A DNA stretch of 64,000 nt from Alloboseaceae bacterium BT-24-1 (GTDB lineage: Bacteria; Pseudomonadota; Alphaproteobacteria; Rhizobiales; Beijerinckiaceae). Below the pieces are notes generated by a model, which did no database searches, was not told the DNA's origin, and was given only the letters and a program-made list of their open reading frames with translations. A program made the translations under genes and the position numbers. Positions 51,831 through 60,026 of this stretch are shown here, piece after piece. The stretch spans positions 62,001-126,000 of the forward strand of contig JAOYTL010000010.1 of NCBI GenBank assembly GCA_025846845.1, read 5' to 3'. Position 1 is the first letter of the stretch. Each line of letters begins with the position of its first letter.

Positions 51831-51860
51831 CCGGGTAAGTGGATTTGACAGAAAGCCGGG

Positions 51861-51885
51861 CGGATGCTCTTCATGTGAGCATCCG
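51861..51885. promoter_or_regulatory. Candidate SorC-type operator and promoter before the HAD gene
   Basis: CGGATGCTC (51861-51869) and GAGCATCCG (51877-51885) are a perfect inverted repeat with a seven-base spacer. A TTGACA -35-like box (51845-51850) precedes it, so the element overlaps the expected -10 region. The same ATGCTC/GAGCAT words recur upstream of the Ugp-like binding-protein gene (53639-53669), with the SorC regulator gene between them. Confidence 0.6.
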
Positions 51886-51905
51886 TTCAAATGATTTGTT
51901 GCCCG

Positions 51906-52583
51906 ATGCCCTCTCCGCACTTGCCTTTCGACCTCGTCATCCTCGACTGCGACGGCGTGCTCGTCGACAGCGAAGTCATCAGCTGCCGCACGCTCGTCGA
52001 TATTCTCTCGCCTTTCGATCCCGGCTATGATCTGGCGATGGTCATGCGCCGCTATCTCGGGCGGCCGGCCAGCGCAATCATCGAGGATTACGAGCGAATG
52101 ACCGGTCGCCCGGCCTCGGCCGACTTCACCCGGGACTGGCGGGCACAGCTCTTCGCTGCGTTCCGTAGCGAACTCCAGCCGGTCGAAGGCGTCCGCAGCG
52201 CCGTCGAGGCCTTCGGAAGCGACTACTGCGTCGCCTCGTCCAGTGATGAAGAACGCATCGAGCTCTGCCTGCGGAAGGTGGATCTCTGGGATCTTTTCGC
52301 CGGGCGGATTTTCAGCACGACGCGCGTGCGGCGCGGCAAGCCTGCGCCGGACCTGTTCCTGCTGGCGGCCAATGAGCGCGGCGTGGCGCCCGAGCGCTGC
52401 CTGGTGATCGAGGACAGCGTCAGCGGCGTCACCGCGGCAAAGGCGGCGGGAATGACGGCCTACGGTCTGGCCGCGGGCAGCCATTTTTCCGTTCTCGACC
52501 AGCGCCAGGCGCTTCTGGCGGCCGGGGCCGACCGCCTCTTCGAATCCTGGCGAGAGCTGGCGCTCGCGCCGGTCGCCGGCTGA
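51906..52583 (+). CDS. HAD-superfamily sugar-phosphate phosphatase
   Basis: The 225-residue protein has HAD motif I (DLVILDCDGVLVDSE, nucleophile Asp near residue 14), a helical cap, motif II (CVASSSDEERIELCL), the RGKPAPDLFLLAA lysine segment and motif IV (VIEDSVSGVTAAKAAGM). It resembles beta-phosphoglucomutase-like phosphatases that act on glycerol, sorbitol or hexitol phosphates. An ATG at 51891 would add five residues; neither start has a strong ribosome site. It ends seven bases before the SorC gene, and the two share a transcript. Removing phosphate from a polyol phosphate is the natural guess. Confidence 0.85.
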   Translation: MPSPHLPFDLVILDCDGVLVDSEVISCRTLVDILSPFDPGYDLAMVMRRYLGRPASAIIEDYERMTGRPASADFTRDWRAQLFAAFRSELQPVEGVRSAVEAFGSDYCVASSSDEERIELCLRKVDLWDLFAGRIFSTTRVRRGKPAPDLFLLAANERGVAPERCLVIEDSVSGVTAAKAAGMTAYGLAAGSHFSVLDQRQALLAAGADRLFESWRELALAPVAG

Positions 52584-52590
52584 GGATTCG

Positions 52591-53538
52591 ATGGCCGACA
52601 ACGACAGCGCCCGCCTCGACGACGCGGCCCGCGCCGGCTGGCTCTACTACATCGCCGGCCGCACGCAGGACGACATCGCGCAGATCCTGAACATCTCGCG
52701 CCCAGCCGCGCAGCGCCTCGTTTCGCTCTGCCGCAGCGAAGGGCTGATCAGCTTCCGCATGAACCATCCGATCAGCACCTGCATGGACCTCGCCGCACGG
52801 CTGCGCGATCGTTTCGAGCTGCTGCATTGCGACGTCGCCCCTTCGGACGGCTCGGCCGAGACGGGCGCGGCCGGCGTCGCGGCGCTCGGCGGCGTGCTGA
52901 TCGAGCGCTGGCTGCGCTCGCGCAAATCACTGGTCATGGCGCTGGGCACCGGCCGCTCGATGCGGGCCAGCATCGAGCGCGTTCCGGCGATGTCCTGCCC
53001 GTTGCACCGGCTCGTTTCACTGGTCGGGACGATCTCTCCCGATGGTTCGGCCAGCCCCTTCGACACGCTGGTCAAGCTCGCCGAGATCACCAAGGCGCAG
53101 CATTTCCCGATGCCGCTGCCGCTCTACGTGTCGAGCCCCGAGGAGCGCGCCCAGCTCATCGAAATCGAATCGGTCAGGCGCATCCGCGCCATTGCCGGCG
53201 AGGCCGACCTCTGGGTGATGGGCATCAGCCAGATCGGCGACGATGCCGTGCTGTACCGCGACGGCTTCATGACGCGCAGCGAGCTGCTCGAGATGGTTCG
53301 CCATGGCGCCGTCGGGGAAGTGACCGGCTGGGTCTTCGACGCGGAAGGCCGGCTTCTCGACTGCGGCACCAATCTGCGCGTGACCAGCGTGCCGCCGGAG
53401 CCCGGCAGCACCCGGCTGCGCATCTGCATCGGCCAGGGCCCGGCCAAGGTGGCGCCGCTGCGTGCCGCGCTCGCCGGCAAGATCGTGAACGGCCTCGTCA
53501 CCGACGAGGACACCGCGCGCGCCCTCCTCGCCGACTGA
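52591..53538 (+). CDS. SorC/DeoR-type sugar-binding transcriptional regulator
   Basis: The 315-residue regulator has an N-terminal helix-turn-helix (AGWLYYIAGRTQDDIAQILN, then ISRPAAQRLVSLCRSEGLI) and the large SorC sugar-phosphate-binding domain (VMALGTGRSMRASIERV, LVSLVGTISPDGSASPFDT, LWVMGISQIGDDAVLYRDGF). Such regulators control sorbitol, mannitol and erythritol loci and bind phosphorylated sugars. The gene sits between two candidate operators with the shared GAGCAT/ATGCTC words, and it probably controls both its own HAD-SorC unit and the Ugp-like importer operon. Confidence 0.92.
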   Translation: MADNDSARLDDAARAGWLYYIAGRTQDDIAQILNISRPAAQRLVSLCRSEGLISFRMNHPISTCMDLAARLRDRFELLHCDVAPSDGSAETGAAGVAALGGVLIERWLRSRKSLVMALGTGRSMRASIERVPAMSCPLHRLVSLVGTISPDGSASPFDTLVKLAEITKAQHFPMPLPLYVSSPEERAQLIEIESVRRIRAIAGEADLWVMGISQIGDDAVLYRDGFMTRSELLEMVRHGAVGEVTGWVFDAEGRLLDCGTNLRVTSVPPEPGSTRLRICIGQGPAKVAPLRAALAGKIVNGLVTDEDTARALLAD

Positions 53539-53616
53539 GCCCGCCACATCTCCCATATCTGTCCGGCGCACGCGGGCTGCCGCAGCGGGCGGCTGTCACA
53601 TGCCCGTCACCAACGG

Positions 53617-53669
53617 TTGACATAGAGAGCCAGTGTGCGAGCATATGCTTAAACTAAGAGCAGATGCTC
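53617..53669. promoter_or_regulatory. Promoter and candidate SorC operators before the Ugp-like operon
   Basis: TTGACA (53617-53622) is a good -35 box. It is followed by the perfect palindrome AGCATATGCT (53640-53649) and by GAGCA-GA-TGCTC (53658-53669). GAGCAT (53639-53644) and ATGCTC (53664-53669) also face each other across 19 bases. The ribosome site GAGGGAGG of the binding-protein gene follows. The layout parallels that at 51845-51885. Confidence 0.62.
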
Positions 53670-53694
53670 ATATAACTCGTGAGGGAGGCTTTAC

Positions 53695-55008
53695 ATGCGA
53701 CCTTTCTATGGTGCGTTGGCGGGTGCGGGCGCTTTGCTGCTGGCGGGGTTGTCCTCCGTCCAGGCGGCGACGGAAATAGAGTTCTGGCACGCCATGAGCG
53801 GCGCGCTCGGCGAGCGTGTCGACGAGGTGGTCAAGAAGTTCAACGATTCCCAGAAGGACTACGTCGTCAAGGCGATCGCCAAGGGCAATTACGACGAGGT
53901 GCTGAACGGCACGATCGCGGCGTACCGCGCCAAGCGCCAGCCGGAGATCGTGCAGTCGAACGAGCGCTCCTTCCTCACCATGGTCAATTCCGGCGCGATC
54001 GTCTCGACGAGCGAGCTGATGGCGCAACAGGGCCGCCCGGTCGACGTCTCGAAATTCATCGCGCCGGTGGTCAGCTACTTTGCGATCGACGGCAAGCTCC
54101 AGGCGATGCCGTTCAATTCGTCGACGCCGATCCTGTTCTACAACCGCGACCACTTCAAAGCCGCCGGCTTCGACAAGCCCGGCGCGACTTGGCAGGAGCT
54201 CGAGCCGCAGCTCGACGCGATCAAGGCCAAAGGCGTGTCGAAATGCGCGATGGTCTTGCCCGGCGACTATGAGTGGAGCTTCCTCGAGAACTACAGCGCG
54301 GTGAACGACATCCCGTATGCGACGAAGCGCAACGGCATGGACGGCCTCGACACCAGCTTCGTCTTCAACAAGGGCAAGCTCGTCGGCCAGGTCGAGCGCA
54401 TGAAGCGGTTGGTCAGCTCCGGCGTGATGCAGCTCGCCGGCCAGGGCATCATCCCGATCCAGCTCTTCACCTCGGGCGAGTGCTCGACCATCATCGCCTC
54501 CACCGCATCGCATGCCGCGGTCGTCGCCGCCGCGAAGTTCGACTGGAGCGCAGCCGAACTTCCCTACGAGCAAGGCGTGACCCCGAAGAACAGCGTCATC
54601 GGCGGCGCCGCGCTCTGGACCCTGAAGGGGCATACGCCGGAGAAGTACAAGGCGATCGCCGCCTTCTACGATTTCCTCGCGAAAACCGACACGCAGGTCT
54701 GGTGGCATCAGGCGACGGGCTATGTCCCGGTCACGACCGCCGCATACGACGCGGCCAAGGCGCAGGGCTATTATCAGAAGAACCCGACGCGCGAGATCGC
54801 CGTGGTGCAGCTGATGCGCGGCACGCCCAGCGACAACTCACTCGGCTTCCGGATCGGCAACAGCAACCAGATCAACGTCGCGATCATGGAAGAGGTTTCG
54901 GCGGCCTTCCTCGGCAAGAAGCCGGTGCAGCAGGCGCTCGACGACGCTGTGGGCCGCGGCAATGAGGTGCTGCGCCGCTACGAGCAGCTCAATGCCGGCA
55001 AGAAATAG
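53695..55008 (+). CDS. UgpB-like ABC transporter binding protein
   Basis: The 437-residue protein has a Sec signal peptide (ALAGAGALLLAGLSSVQAA) and a family-1 binding domain that starts IEFWHAMSGALGERVDEVVKKFN, the hallmark of UgpB. QPEIVQSNERSFLTM and PFNSSTPILFYNRDHFKAAG follow the same family. UgpB of E. coli binds sn-glycerol 3-phosphate and glycerophosphocholine, and the glycerophosphodiesterase gene in this operon is in keeping with this. The polyol dehydrogenase gene at the operon end leaves a polyol-containing phosphodiester possible. It overlaps the first permease by 17 bases. Confidence 0.88.
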   Translation: MRPFYGALAGAGALLLAGLSSVQAATEIEFWHAMSGALGERVDEVVKKFNDSQKDYVVKAIAKGNYDEVLNGTIAAYRAKRQPEIVQSNERSFLTMVNSGAIVSTSELMAQQGRPVDVSKFIAPVVSYFAIDGKLQAMPFNSSTPILFYNRDHFKAAGFDKPGATWQELEPQLDAIKAKGVSKCAMVLPGDYEWSFLENYSAVNDIPYATKRNGMDGLDTSFVFNKGKLVGQVERMKRLVSSGVMQLAGQGIIPIQLFTSGECSTIIASTASHAAVVAAAKFDWSAAELPYEQGVTPKNSVIGGAALWTLKGHTPEKYKAIAAFYDFLAKTDTQVWWHQATGYVPVTTAAYDAAKAQGYYQKNPTREIAVVQLMRGTPSDNSLGFRIGNSNQINVAIMEEVSAAFLGKKPVQQALDDAVGRGNEVLRRYEQLNAGKK

Positions 55009-55993
55009 TACGGCAGCTCTTCCCGTGGCGGCTGGCGGTGGCGCTTTGCGCCTCCGCTGGCCGTTCCGGCGCCTGCTCCTCAAGGGCGATGGCCAGGCCG
55101 AAAGCGGGCTGAAGCGCGCGCATTTCCGGGACTGGCGCCTGCCGTTCTGGCTGCTCGCGCCGCAGCTCTTCATCCTGCTGCTGTTCTTCTTCATTCCCTC
55201 GATCAGGGCGCTGATCCAGGCCTTCCAGCTGACCGACCCGTTCGGCGCCACGACCCAATGGGTCGGCTTCCAGAATTTCGAGCGGCTGTTTCGCAGCGGC
55301 GTCTACTGGTCATCGGCGCAGGTGACGCTGATCTTCACCATCGCGCAGAACGTGCTGACGCTGTCGCTCGCGCTGCTGCTCGCCTTCGCCTCGAACCACA
55401 TCCTGCGCGGACGCGGCGTCTACCGGACCGTGCTGCTGCTGCCCTATGCCATCGCCCCGGCGATCGCCGGCATCATGCTCGCCTTCCTGTTCAATCCCCG
55501 GGTCGGCCCCGTCGCGCATATGCTGCAAGGCATTGGCTTCGACTGGGACCCGAACCGCAATTCCTGGCATGCGCTCAGCCTGATCGTCATGGCCTCGTCG
55601 TGGAAGCACATCTGCTACAACTACATCTTCCTCGTCGCGGCGCTGCTTTCGGTGCCCCAGTCGATCCTCGAATCCGCCTATCTCGATGGCGCGGGACCGA
55701 TCCAGCGCTTCCTGCGCATCTCGCTGCCGATGATCACGCCGACGCTGTTCTTCCTGATCGTGATCAACTTCGTCTACGGGCTGTTCGAGACCTTCGCCAT
55801 CGTCGACGCCACGACCCGGGGCGGCCCGGCCGGTGCGACCTCGATCCTCGTCTACAAGGTCTACCAGGACGGCTTCGTCACGCTCGACCTCGGTTCTTCC
55901 GCCGCGCAATCCGTCGTGCTGATGGCGCTCGCCCTGTTCCTGACCTTCGCGCAGTTCCGTTTCGTCGAGCGCCGCGTCAACTACAGCGTCTAG
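54992..55993 (+). CDS. UgpA-like ABC transporter permease
   Basis: The 333-residue permease has six membrane helices (first at about residues 53-72) and the EAA loop LESAYLDGAGPIQRFLRISLPMI (about residues 228-250). WRLPFWLLAPQLFILLLFFFIPS and the preceding basic tail resemble UgpA, although the N-terminal tail is about 40 residues longer than usual. The start is uncertain: ATG 54992 overlaps the binding-protein gene, and GTG 55025 is the alternative. The second permease follows after seven bases. Confidence 0.9.
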   Translation: MPARNSTAALPVAAGGGALRLRWPFRRLLLKGDGQAESGLKRAHFRDWRLPFWLLAPQLFILLLFFFIPSIRALIQAFQLTDPFGATTQWVGFQNFERLFRSGVYWSSAQVTLIFTIAQNVLTLSLALLLAFASNHILRGRGVYRTVLLLPYAIAPAIAGIMLAFLFNPRVGPVAHMLQGIGFDWDPNRNSWHALSLIVMASSWKHICYNYIFLVAALLSVPQSILESAYLDGAGPIQRFLRISLPMITPTLFFLIVINFVYGLFETFAIVDATTRGGPAGATSILVYKVYQDGFVTLDLGSSAAQSVVLMALALFLTFAQFRFVERRVNYSV

Positions 55994-56000
55994 GATCGCG

Positions 56001-56891
56001 ATGAACGAACGCACGCCGATCATCGACGCCGCCTGCCATCTCATCCTGCTGGTCGGTGCCGCACTCGTCTGCCTGCCGATCTATTTCGTCCTGGTCACGG
56101 GCTCGCTCTCGCAGCAGGAGATCATGCGGGTACCGATGTCCTGGCTGCCGGGCAGCGAGTTCTTTGCGAACATGCAGACCGTCCTGAGCAACGCGAATTT
56201 CGGCCGGCTGCTGCTCAATTCCTTCATCATCGCCGCCGGCATCACCATCGGAAAGCTGTCCGTTTCGGTGATCGCAGCCTTCGCGGTCACCTATTTCCGC
56301 TTTCCCTTCCGGATGACGGCCTTCTGGCTGATCTTCATGTCGCTGATGCTGCCGATCGAGGTGCGCATCGTGCCGACCTACGAGTCGGCAGCGAATGTGG
56401 CGCTGCCGCTCAACATCCTCGGCTCCTGGCTCGGCGTCCAGGCGCTGGTCGATCTCGACTGGAATCTGGTCAACACCTATTCGGGCCTGATTCTGCCGCT
56501 GATCGCCTCCGCCACGGCGACCTTCCTCTTCCGCCAGTTCTTCCTGACCGTCCCCGATGAGCTCTGCGAGGCGGCGCGCATCGACGGCGCCAGCCCGTGG
56601 CAATTCTTCCGGCTGATCCTGCTGCCCCTATCGCGCTCGAACATCGTGGCGCTGGCGATCATCCTCTTCCTGATGGGCTGGAACCAGTATCTCTGGCCGC
56701 TGCTGCTGACCACCGACCCTGCAATGGCCAATGCCGTGATCGGCCTGAAGAAGCTGATGCCGCAAAGCGACTCGTTGCCGACCTGGCACCTGCTGATGAA
56801 TGCGGCCTTCCTGACGATGCTGCCGCCGACCCTCGTCATCCTCATCCTCCAGCGCTGGTTCGTGAAGGGGCTGGTGGACAGCGGCAAGTAG
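56001..56891 (+). CDS. UgpE-like ABC transporter permease
   Basis: The 296-residue permease has six membrane helices, the TGSLSQQEIMRVPMSWLPGSEF segment of UgpE/MalG proteins and the EAA loop CEAARIDGASPWQFFRLILLPLS (about residues 190-212). MLPIEVRIVPTYE before the loop is also UgpE-like. In E. coli the ATPase gene ugpC lies between ugpE and ugpQ; here only 27 bases separate this gene from the phosphodiesterase gene, so the ATPase is missing. Confidence 0.92.
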   Translation: MNERTPIIDAACHLILLVGAALVCLPIYFVLVTGSLSQQEIMRVPMSWLPGSEFFANMQTVLSNANFGRLLLNSFIIAAGITIGKLSVSVIAAFAVTYFRFPFRMTAFWLIFMSLMLPIEVRIVPTYESAANVALPLNILGSWLGVQALVDLDWNLVNTYSGLILPLIASATATFLFRQFFLTVPDELCEAARIDGASPWQFFRLILLPLSRSNIVALAIILFLMGWNQYLWPLLLTTDPAMANAVIGLKKLMPQSDSLPTWHLLMNAAFLTMLPPTLVILILQRWFVKGLVDSGK

Positions 56892-56918
56892 CAGTCAACC
56901 CGGACAACGGAACTCATC

Positions 56919-57659
56919 ATGCGGATTATCGGCCATCGCGGCGCGCGCAATATCTGGGCGGAGAACAGCCTCAGCGGCTTCCGCAATGTCTGCGGCCTCG
57001 GCGTCGACGCCGTCGAGCTCGACGTGCATCTGTCGAGCGACGGCGAGATCATGGTGATCCACGACCCGCTGCTCGAGCGCACGACGGACCATAAGGGGCC
57101 GGTCGGGCGCCTGAGCCGCGAGGCCCTGCGCAAGATCAAGCTCCACGATACGCTCGCCGAGACGATCCCGACACTGCCTGCCGTCCTCGACGTCTTCGCG
57201 CCGACGACAATCGAGCTCGAGATCGAGATGAAGATGGATGCCTTCGGCAATCCCTATCCTGGCCTGCTCGACAAGGTGATCGCGCTCGTCAGGGAGCGCG
57301 GCTTCGCCGCGCGCGTCGTGCTGACCTGCTTCGTCCCGGAGGTCATCGAGGAGATCAGGGCCAAGGCGCCCGAGATGCGCCGGCTCGCCTCGGTCGACCG
57401 CCGTTCCTGCGAGGCATTCGGCGGCGTCGACAGGACCCTGAAGCGTTTCGTCGACCTTGGCTGCATCATTGCCGTCGAGCAGTCGCTGTTGCGGCTGTCG
57501 GTCGACCGCGCCGTCGCGATCGTCGGCCGTGACAGGCTCGGCGTCTGGGTGCCCAATACGGTGGGTGACCTCGACCACTGGCTCGGCCAGCCGGTGTCGC
57601 AGATCACCAGCGACCGCCCGGACCTCGCGCTGCAGCTCCTCGCCGCCAGGGCGAAGTAA
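56919..57659 (+). CDS. ugpQ: Glycerophosphodiester phosphodiesterase
   Basis: The 246-residue protein is a GDPD-family TIM barrel. IIGHRGARNIWAENSLSGF (3-21) carries the catalytic histidine, VDAVELDVHLSSDGEIMVIHD holds the metal ligands and second histidine, and IELEIEMKMD follows. No signal peptide is present, so it acts in the cytoplasm on imported phosphodiesters, as UgpQ does. It would release sn-glycerol 3-phosphate and an alcohol. The polyol dehydrogenase gene begins five bases downstream, which suggests that the released alcohol may be a polyol. Confidence 0.9.
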   Translation: MRIIGHRGARNIWAENSLSGFRNVCGLGVDAVELDVHLSSDGEIMVIHDPLLERTTDHKGPVGRLSREALRKIKLHDTLAETIPTLPAVLDVFAPTTIELEIEMKMDAFGNPYPGLLDKVIALVRERGFAARVVLTCFVPEVIEEIRAKAPEMRRLASVDRRSCEAFGGVDRTLKRFVDLGCIIAVEQSLLRLSVDRAVAIVGRDRLGVWVPNTVGDLDHWLGQPVSQITSDRPDLALQLLAARAK

Positions 57660-57664
57660 CGTCG

Positions 57665-59149
57665 ATGGCGGTGGTTCTGTCACGCGCGGCGCTGGCCGAG
57701 ATCGGCGAGGCGGTTGCGACCCCGAGCTATCGCAGGGAGCAATTGAGCCCGGGCATCGTCCATATCGGGGTCGGCAATTTCCATCGCGCCCATCAGGCGG
57801 CCTATCTCGATGGATTGTTCGAGCGCGGGCTTGACCATGACTGGGCGATCATCGGCACCGGCGTGCGCGAGAGCGATGCGCAGATGGGGCGCGATCTCGC
57901 CACGCAGGACTTCATGACCACCGTGGTGACGCAGGAGGCCGACGCCACGCAGGCGCGGGTGACCGGCGCGATGATCGACTTCATTCCGCCTGGCGATAGC
58001 GAGGCGATCCTTCAGCGGCTGGCCGATCCCCGGACGCGGATCGTGTCGCTGACCGTCACCGAGGGAGGCTACTATGTCGACCCGGCGACCCAGGCCTTCG
58101 ATGCGCGCCATCCCGACATCGTCACCGATGCCGAAGATCGCCTCGCTCGCCCGAAGACCGCCTTCGGCCTGATCGCCGCCGGGCTGCTGAAACGGCGCGC
58201 AGCCGGGCTGCCGCCCTTCACGGTGATGTCCTGCGACAACCTGCCGGGTAACGGCCATGTCACGGCAGACGCCGTAACCGGCCTCGTCGATCTGATCGAT
58301 CGCTCGGAAGCGGACTGGATTCGCGAGAACGTCGCCTTTCCGAACGGCATGGTCGATCGCATCACGCCCGCGACGTCGGAGCACGAACGCCAGGCCTTGC
58401 GCGATGAATTCGGCATCGAGGACAGGCGGCCGGTCTTCTGCGAGGGTTTCCGGCAATGGGTGCTGGAGGATCGCTTTCCCGCCGGACGCCCCCGGCTGGA
58501 GCAGGTCGGCGTTCAGTTCGTCGCCGATGTCGCGCCCTTCGAGCTGATGAAGATCCGCATCCTCAATGGCGGGCACGCGGCGATAGCCTATCCTGCCGGT
58601 CTGCTCGACATCCACTTCGTCCACGAGGCGATGGAGGACGCGCAGATCGCGCGCTTCCTCTCGGTCCTACTCGAGGAGGAGGTCATACCCATGGTTCCGC
58701 CGGTTCCGGATACGGATCTGGCGACCTACAAGCGCACCATCGAGCGGCGCTTCGCCAATCCGAAGATCGGCGACACGATCCGCCGCCTGTGCCTGGACGG
58801 CTCGAACCGCCAGCCGAAATTCATCCTGCCGACGCTACGCGATGCGCTGCGGGCCAGCGGGCCGATCGACGGCCTCGCGCTCGTCAGCGCCCTGTGGTGC
58901 CGCTATTGCCATGGCGAAACCGAAAGCGGACAGCCGATCGCGCCGAACGACCCGAACTGGCCGCGGCTGACGATGCAGGCGCAGCAGGCCAGGCACGCGC
59001 CGGAAGCCTGGCTCGCCATGCAGGATGTCTACGGCGACCTGGGGGAGGACCGGCGCTTCCGGGAGGCGTTCAGTCTAGGATTGCAAAGAATCTGGCAGTC
59101 CGGAACTCGCTCGAGCATCGACGCCTACCTCGCCTCGCGCAGCTCGTGA
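57665..59149 (+). CDS. Long-chain polyol dehydrogenase (mannitol 2-dehydrogenase / D-arabinitol 4-dehydrogenase family)
   Basis: The 494-residue protein belongs to the PSLDR family. The NAD-binding start IVHIGVGNFHRAHQAAYLD (31-49), TVTEGGYYVDP (130-140), and the catalytic Lys296 with Asn301 and His304 (ELMKIRILNGGHAAIAYP) are all present. MtlK oxidises D-mannitol to fructose and DalD oxidises D-arabinitol to D-xylulose; sequence alone does not separate them. Because xylB is in the island and no fructokinase is seen, D-arabinitol is at least as likely as mannitol. It ends the plus-strand island and converges on an SDR gene. Confidence 0.87.
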   Translation: MAVVLSRAALAEIGEAVATPSYRREQLSPGIVHIGVGNFHRAHQAAYLDGLFERGLDHDWAIIGTGVRESDAQMGRDLATQDFMTTVVTQEADATQARVTGAMIDFIPPGDSEAILQRLADPRTRIVSLTVTEGGYYVDPATQAFDARHPDIVTDAEDRLARPKTAFGLIAAGLLKRRAAGLPPFTVMSCDNLPGNGHVTADAVTGLVDLIDRSEADWIRENVAFPNGMVDRITPATSEHERQALRDEFGIEDRRPVFCEGFRQWVLEDRFPAGRPRLEQVGVQFVADVAPFELMKIRILNGGHAAIAYPAGLLDIHFVHEAMEDAQIARFLSVLLEEEVIPMVPPVPDTDLATYKRTIERRFANPKIGDTIRRLCLDGSNRQPKFILPTLRDALRASGPIDGLALVSALWCRYCHGETESGQPIAPNDPNWPRLTMQAQQARHAPEAWLAMQDVYGDLGEDRRFREAFSLGLQRIWQSGTRSSIDAYLASRSS

Positions 59150-59174
59150 CAGGCATCGTCTCGTTCCGCCGCGG

Positions 59175-59933
59175 TCAGACCCATCCGCCGTCCACGACAT
59201 AGTGCTGCGCAGTGCAGGCCGAGGCCTCGTCCGACGCCAGGAAGACGGTGACGCGCGCGACCTCATCGGGACCGAGCCGGCGCTTCAGGCACTGACGGCG
59301 CATCAGTTCGGCCTCGCTCTCCGGCGTCAGCCATTTCTCGATCTGCCGTTCGGTCATGATCCAGCCGGGCGCGATCGCGTTGACGCGGATGTTGTAGGGG
59401 CCGTAATCGCGCGCCAGCGAGCGCGTCAACCCGATCACGCCGGATTTGCTTGCGGTATAGGCGGCCATGCCGCCCTGCCCTGCCATCCAGGAGGTCGAGC
59501 CGAAGTTGATGATCGCGCCGGCATTGGCCGCCTTCATGTCCGGCAGAACCGCCTGCGCGGCGAAGAACTGATGCTTCAGATTGACCGCGATCCGCTGGTC
59601 CCAATAATCCGGCGTCACGGTCTCGGTCGGATGCCGCTCGTCATGGGCGGCGTTGTTGACGAGGATCTGGATCGGGCCGTGTGCGGCGCGAGCCTGGGCG
59701 ATCCCGGCCTGAAGCGCAGGAATATCTGTCAGGTCAACCTCATGGAAATGCGCAGATGAGCCGGCCACCATCAGCTCGGCCGCGAGCGCCTCGCCAGCGG
59801 CGCGCTGGATGTCGAACAGAATCACGGTCGAGCCCTGTTCGGCGAAGCGGCGCGTGATCGCGGCGCCGATGCCCGAGGCCCCTCCGGTGACGAGCACGAC
59901 CTTCTTCGCGAGGTCCGAATACAGGGCAGCCAT
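59175..59933 (-). CDS. SDR-family aldose dehydrogenase (xylose/arabinose/galactose 1-dehydrogenase-like)
   Basis: The 252-residue SDR has GGASGIGAAI (16-25) and the catalytic Ser-Tyr-Lys in FGSTSWMAGQGGMAAYTASKSG. NNAAHDERHPTETVTPDYWDQRI and the ending LASDEASACTAQHYVVDGGW resemble Caulobacter-type D-xylose dehydrogenase and related L-arabinose or galactose dehydrogenases, which oxidise the aldose to a lactone. The gene lies at the end of the chvE-gguAB cluster behind the FadR-type regulator on the same strand, so it probably acts on the sugar that ChvE imports. Confidence 0.85.
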   Translation of the reverse strand: MAALYSDLAKKVVLVTGGASGIGAAITRRFAEQGSTVILFDIQRAAGEALAAELMVAGSSAHFHEVDLTDIPALQAGIAQARAAHGPIQILVNNAAHDERHPTETVTPDYWDQRIAVNLKHQFFAAQAVLPDMKAANAGAIINFGSTSWMAGQGGMAAYTASKSGVIGLTRSLARDYGPYNIRVNAIAPGWIMTERQIEKWLTPESEAELMRRQCLKRRLGPDEVARVTVFLASDEASACTAQHYVVDGGWV

Positions 59934-60026
59934 GGTCTACTCCTTGGGCGATCGAGGGTAAGTAGGGCACCCGGCGCCGGGCGCAGGCGATGTTGCGACC
60001 ATGCCCGGCCCGGTGAGGCAACTGGG

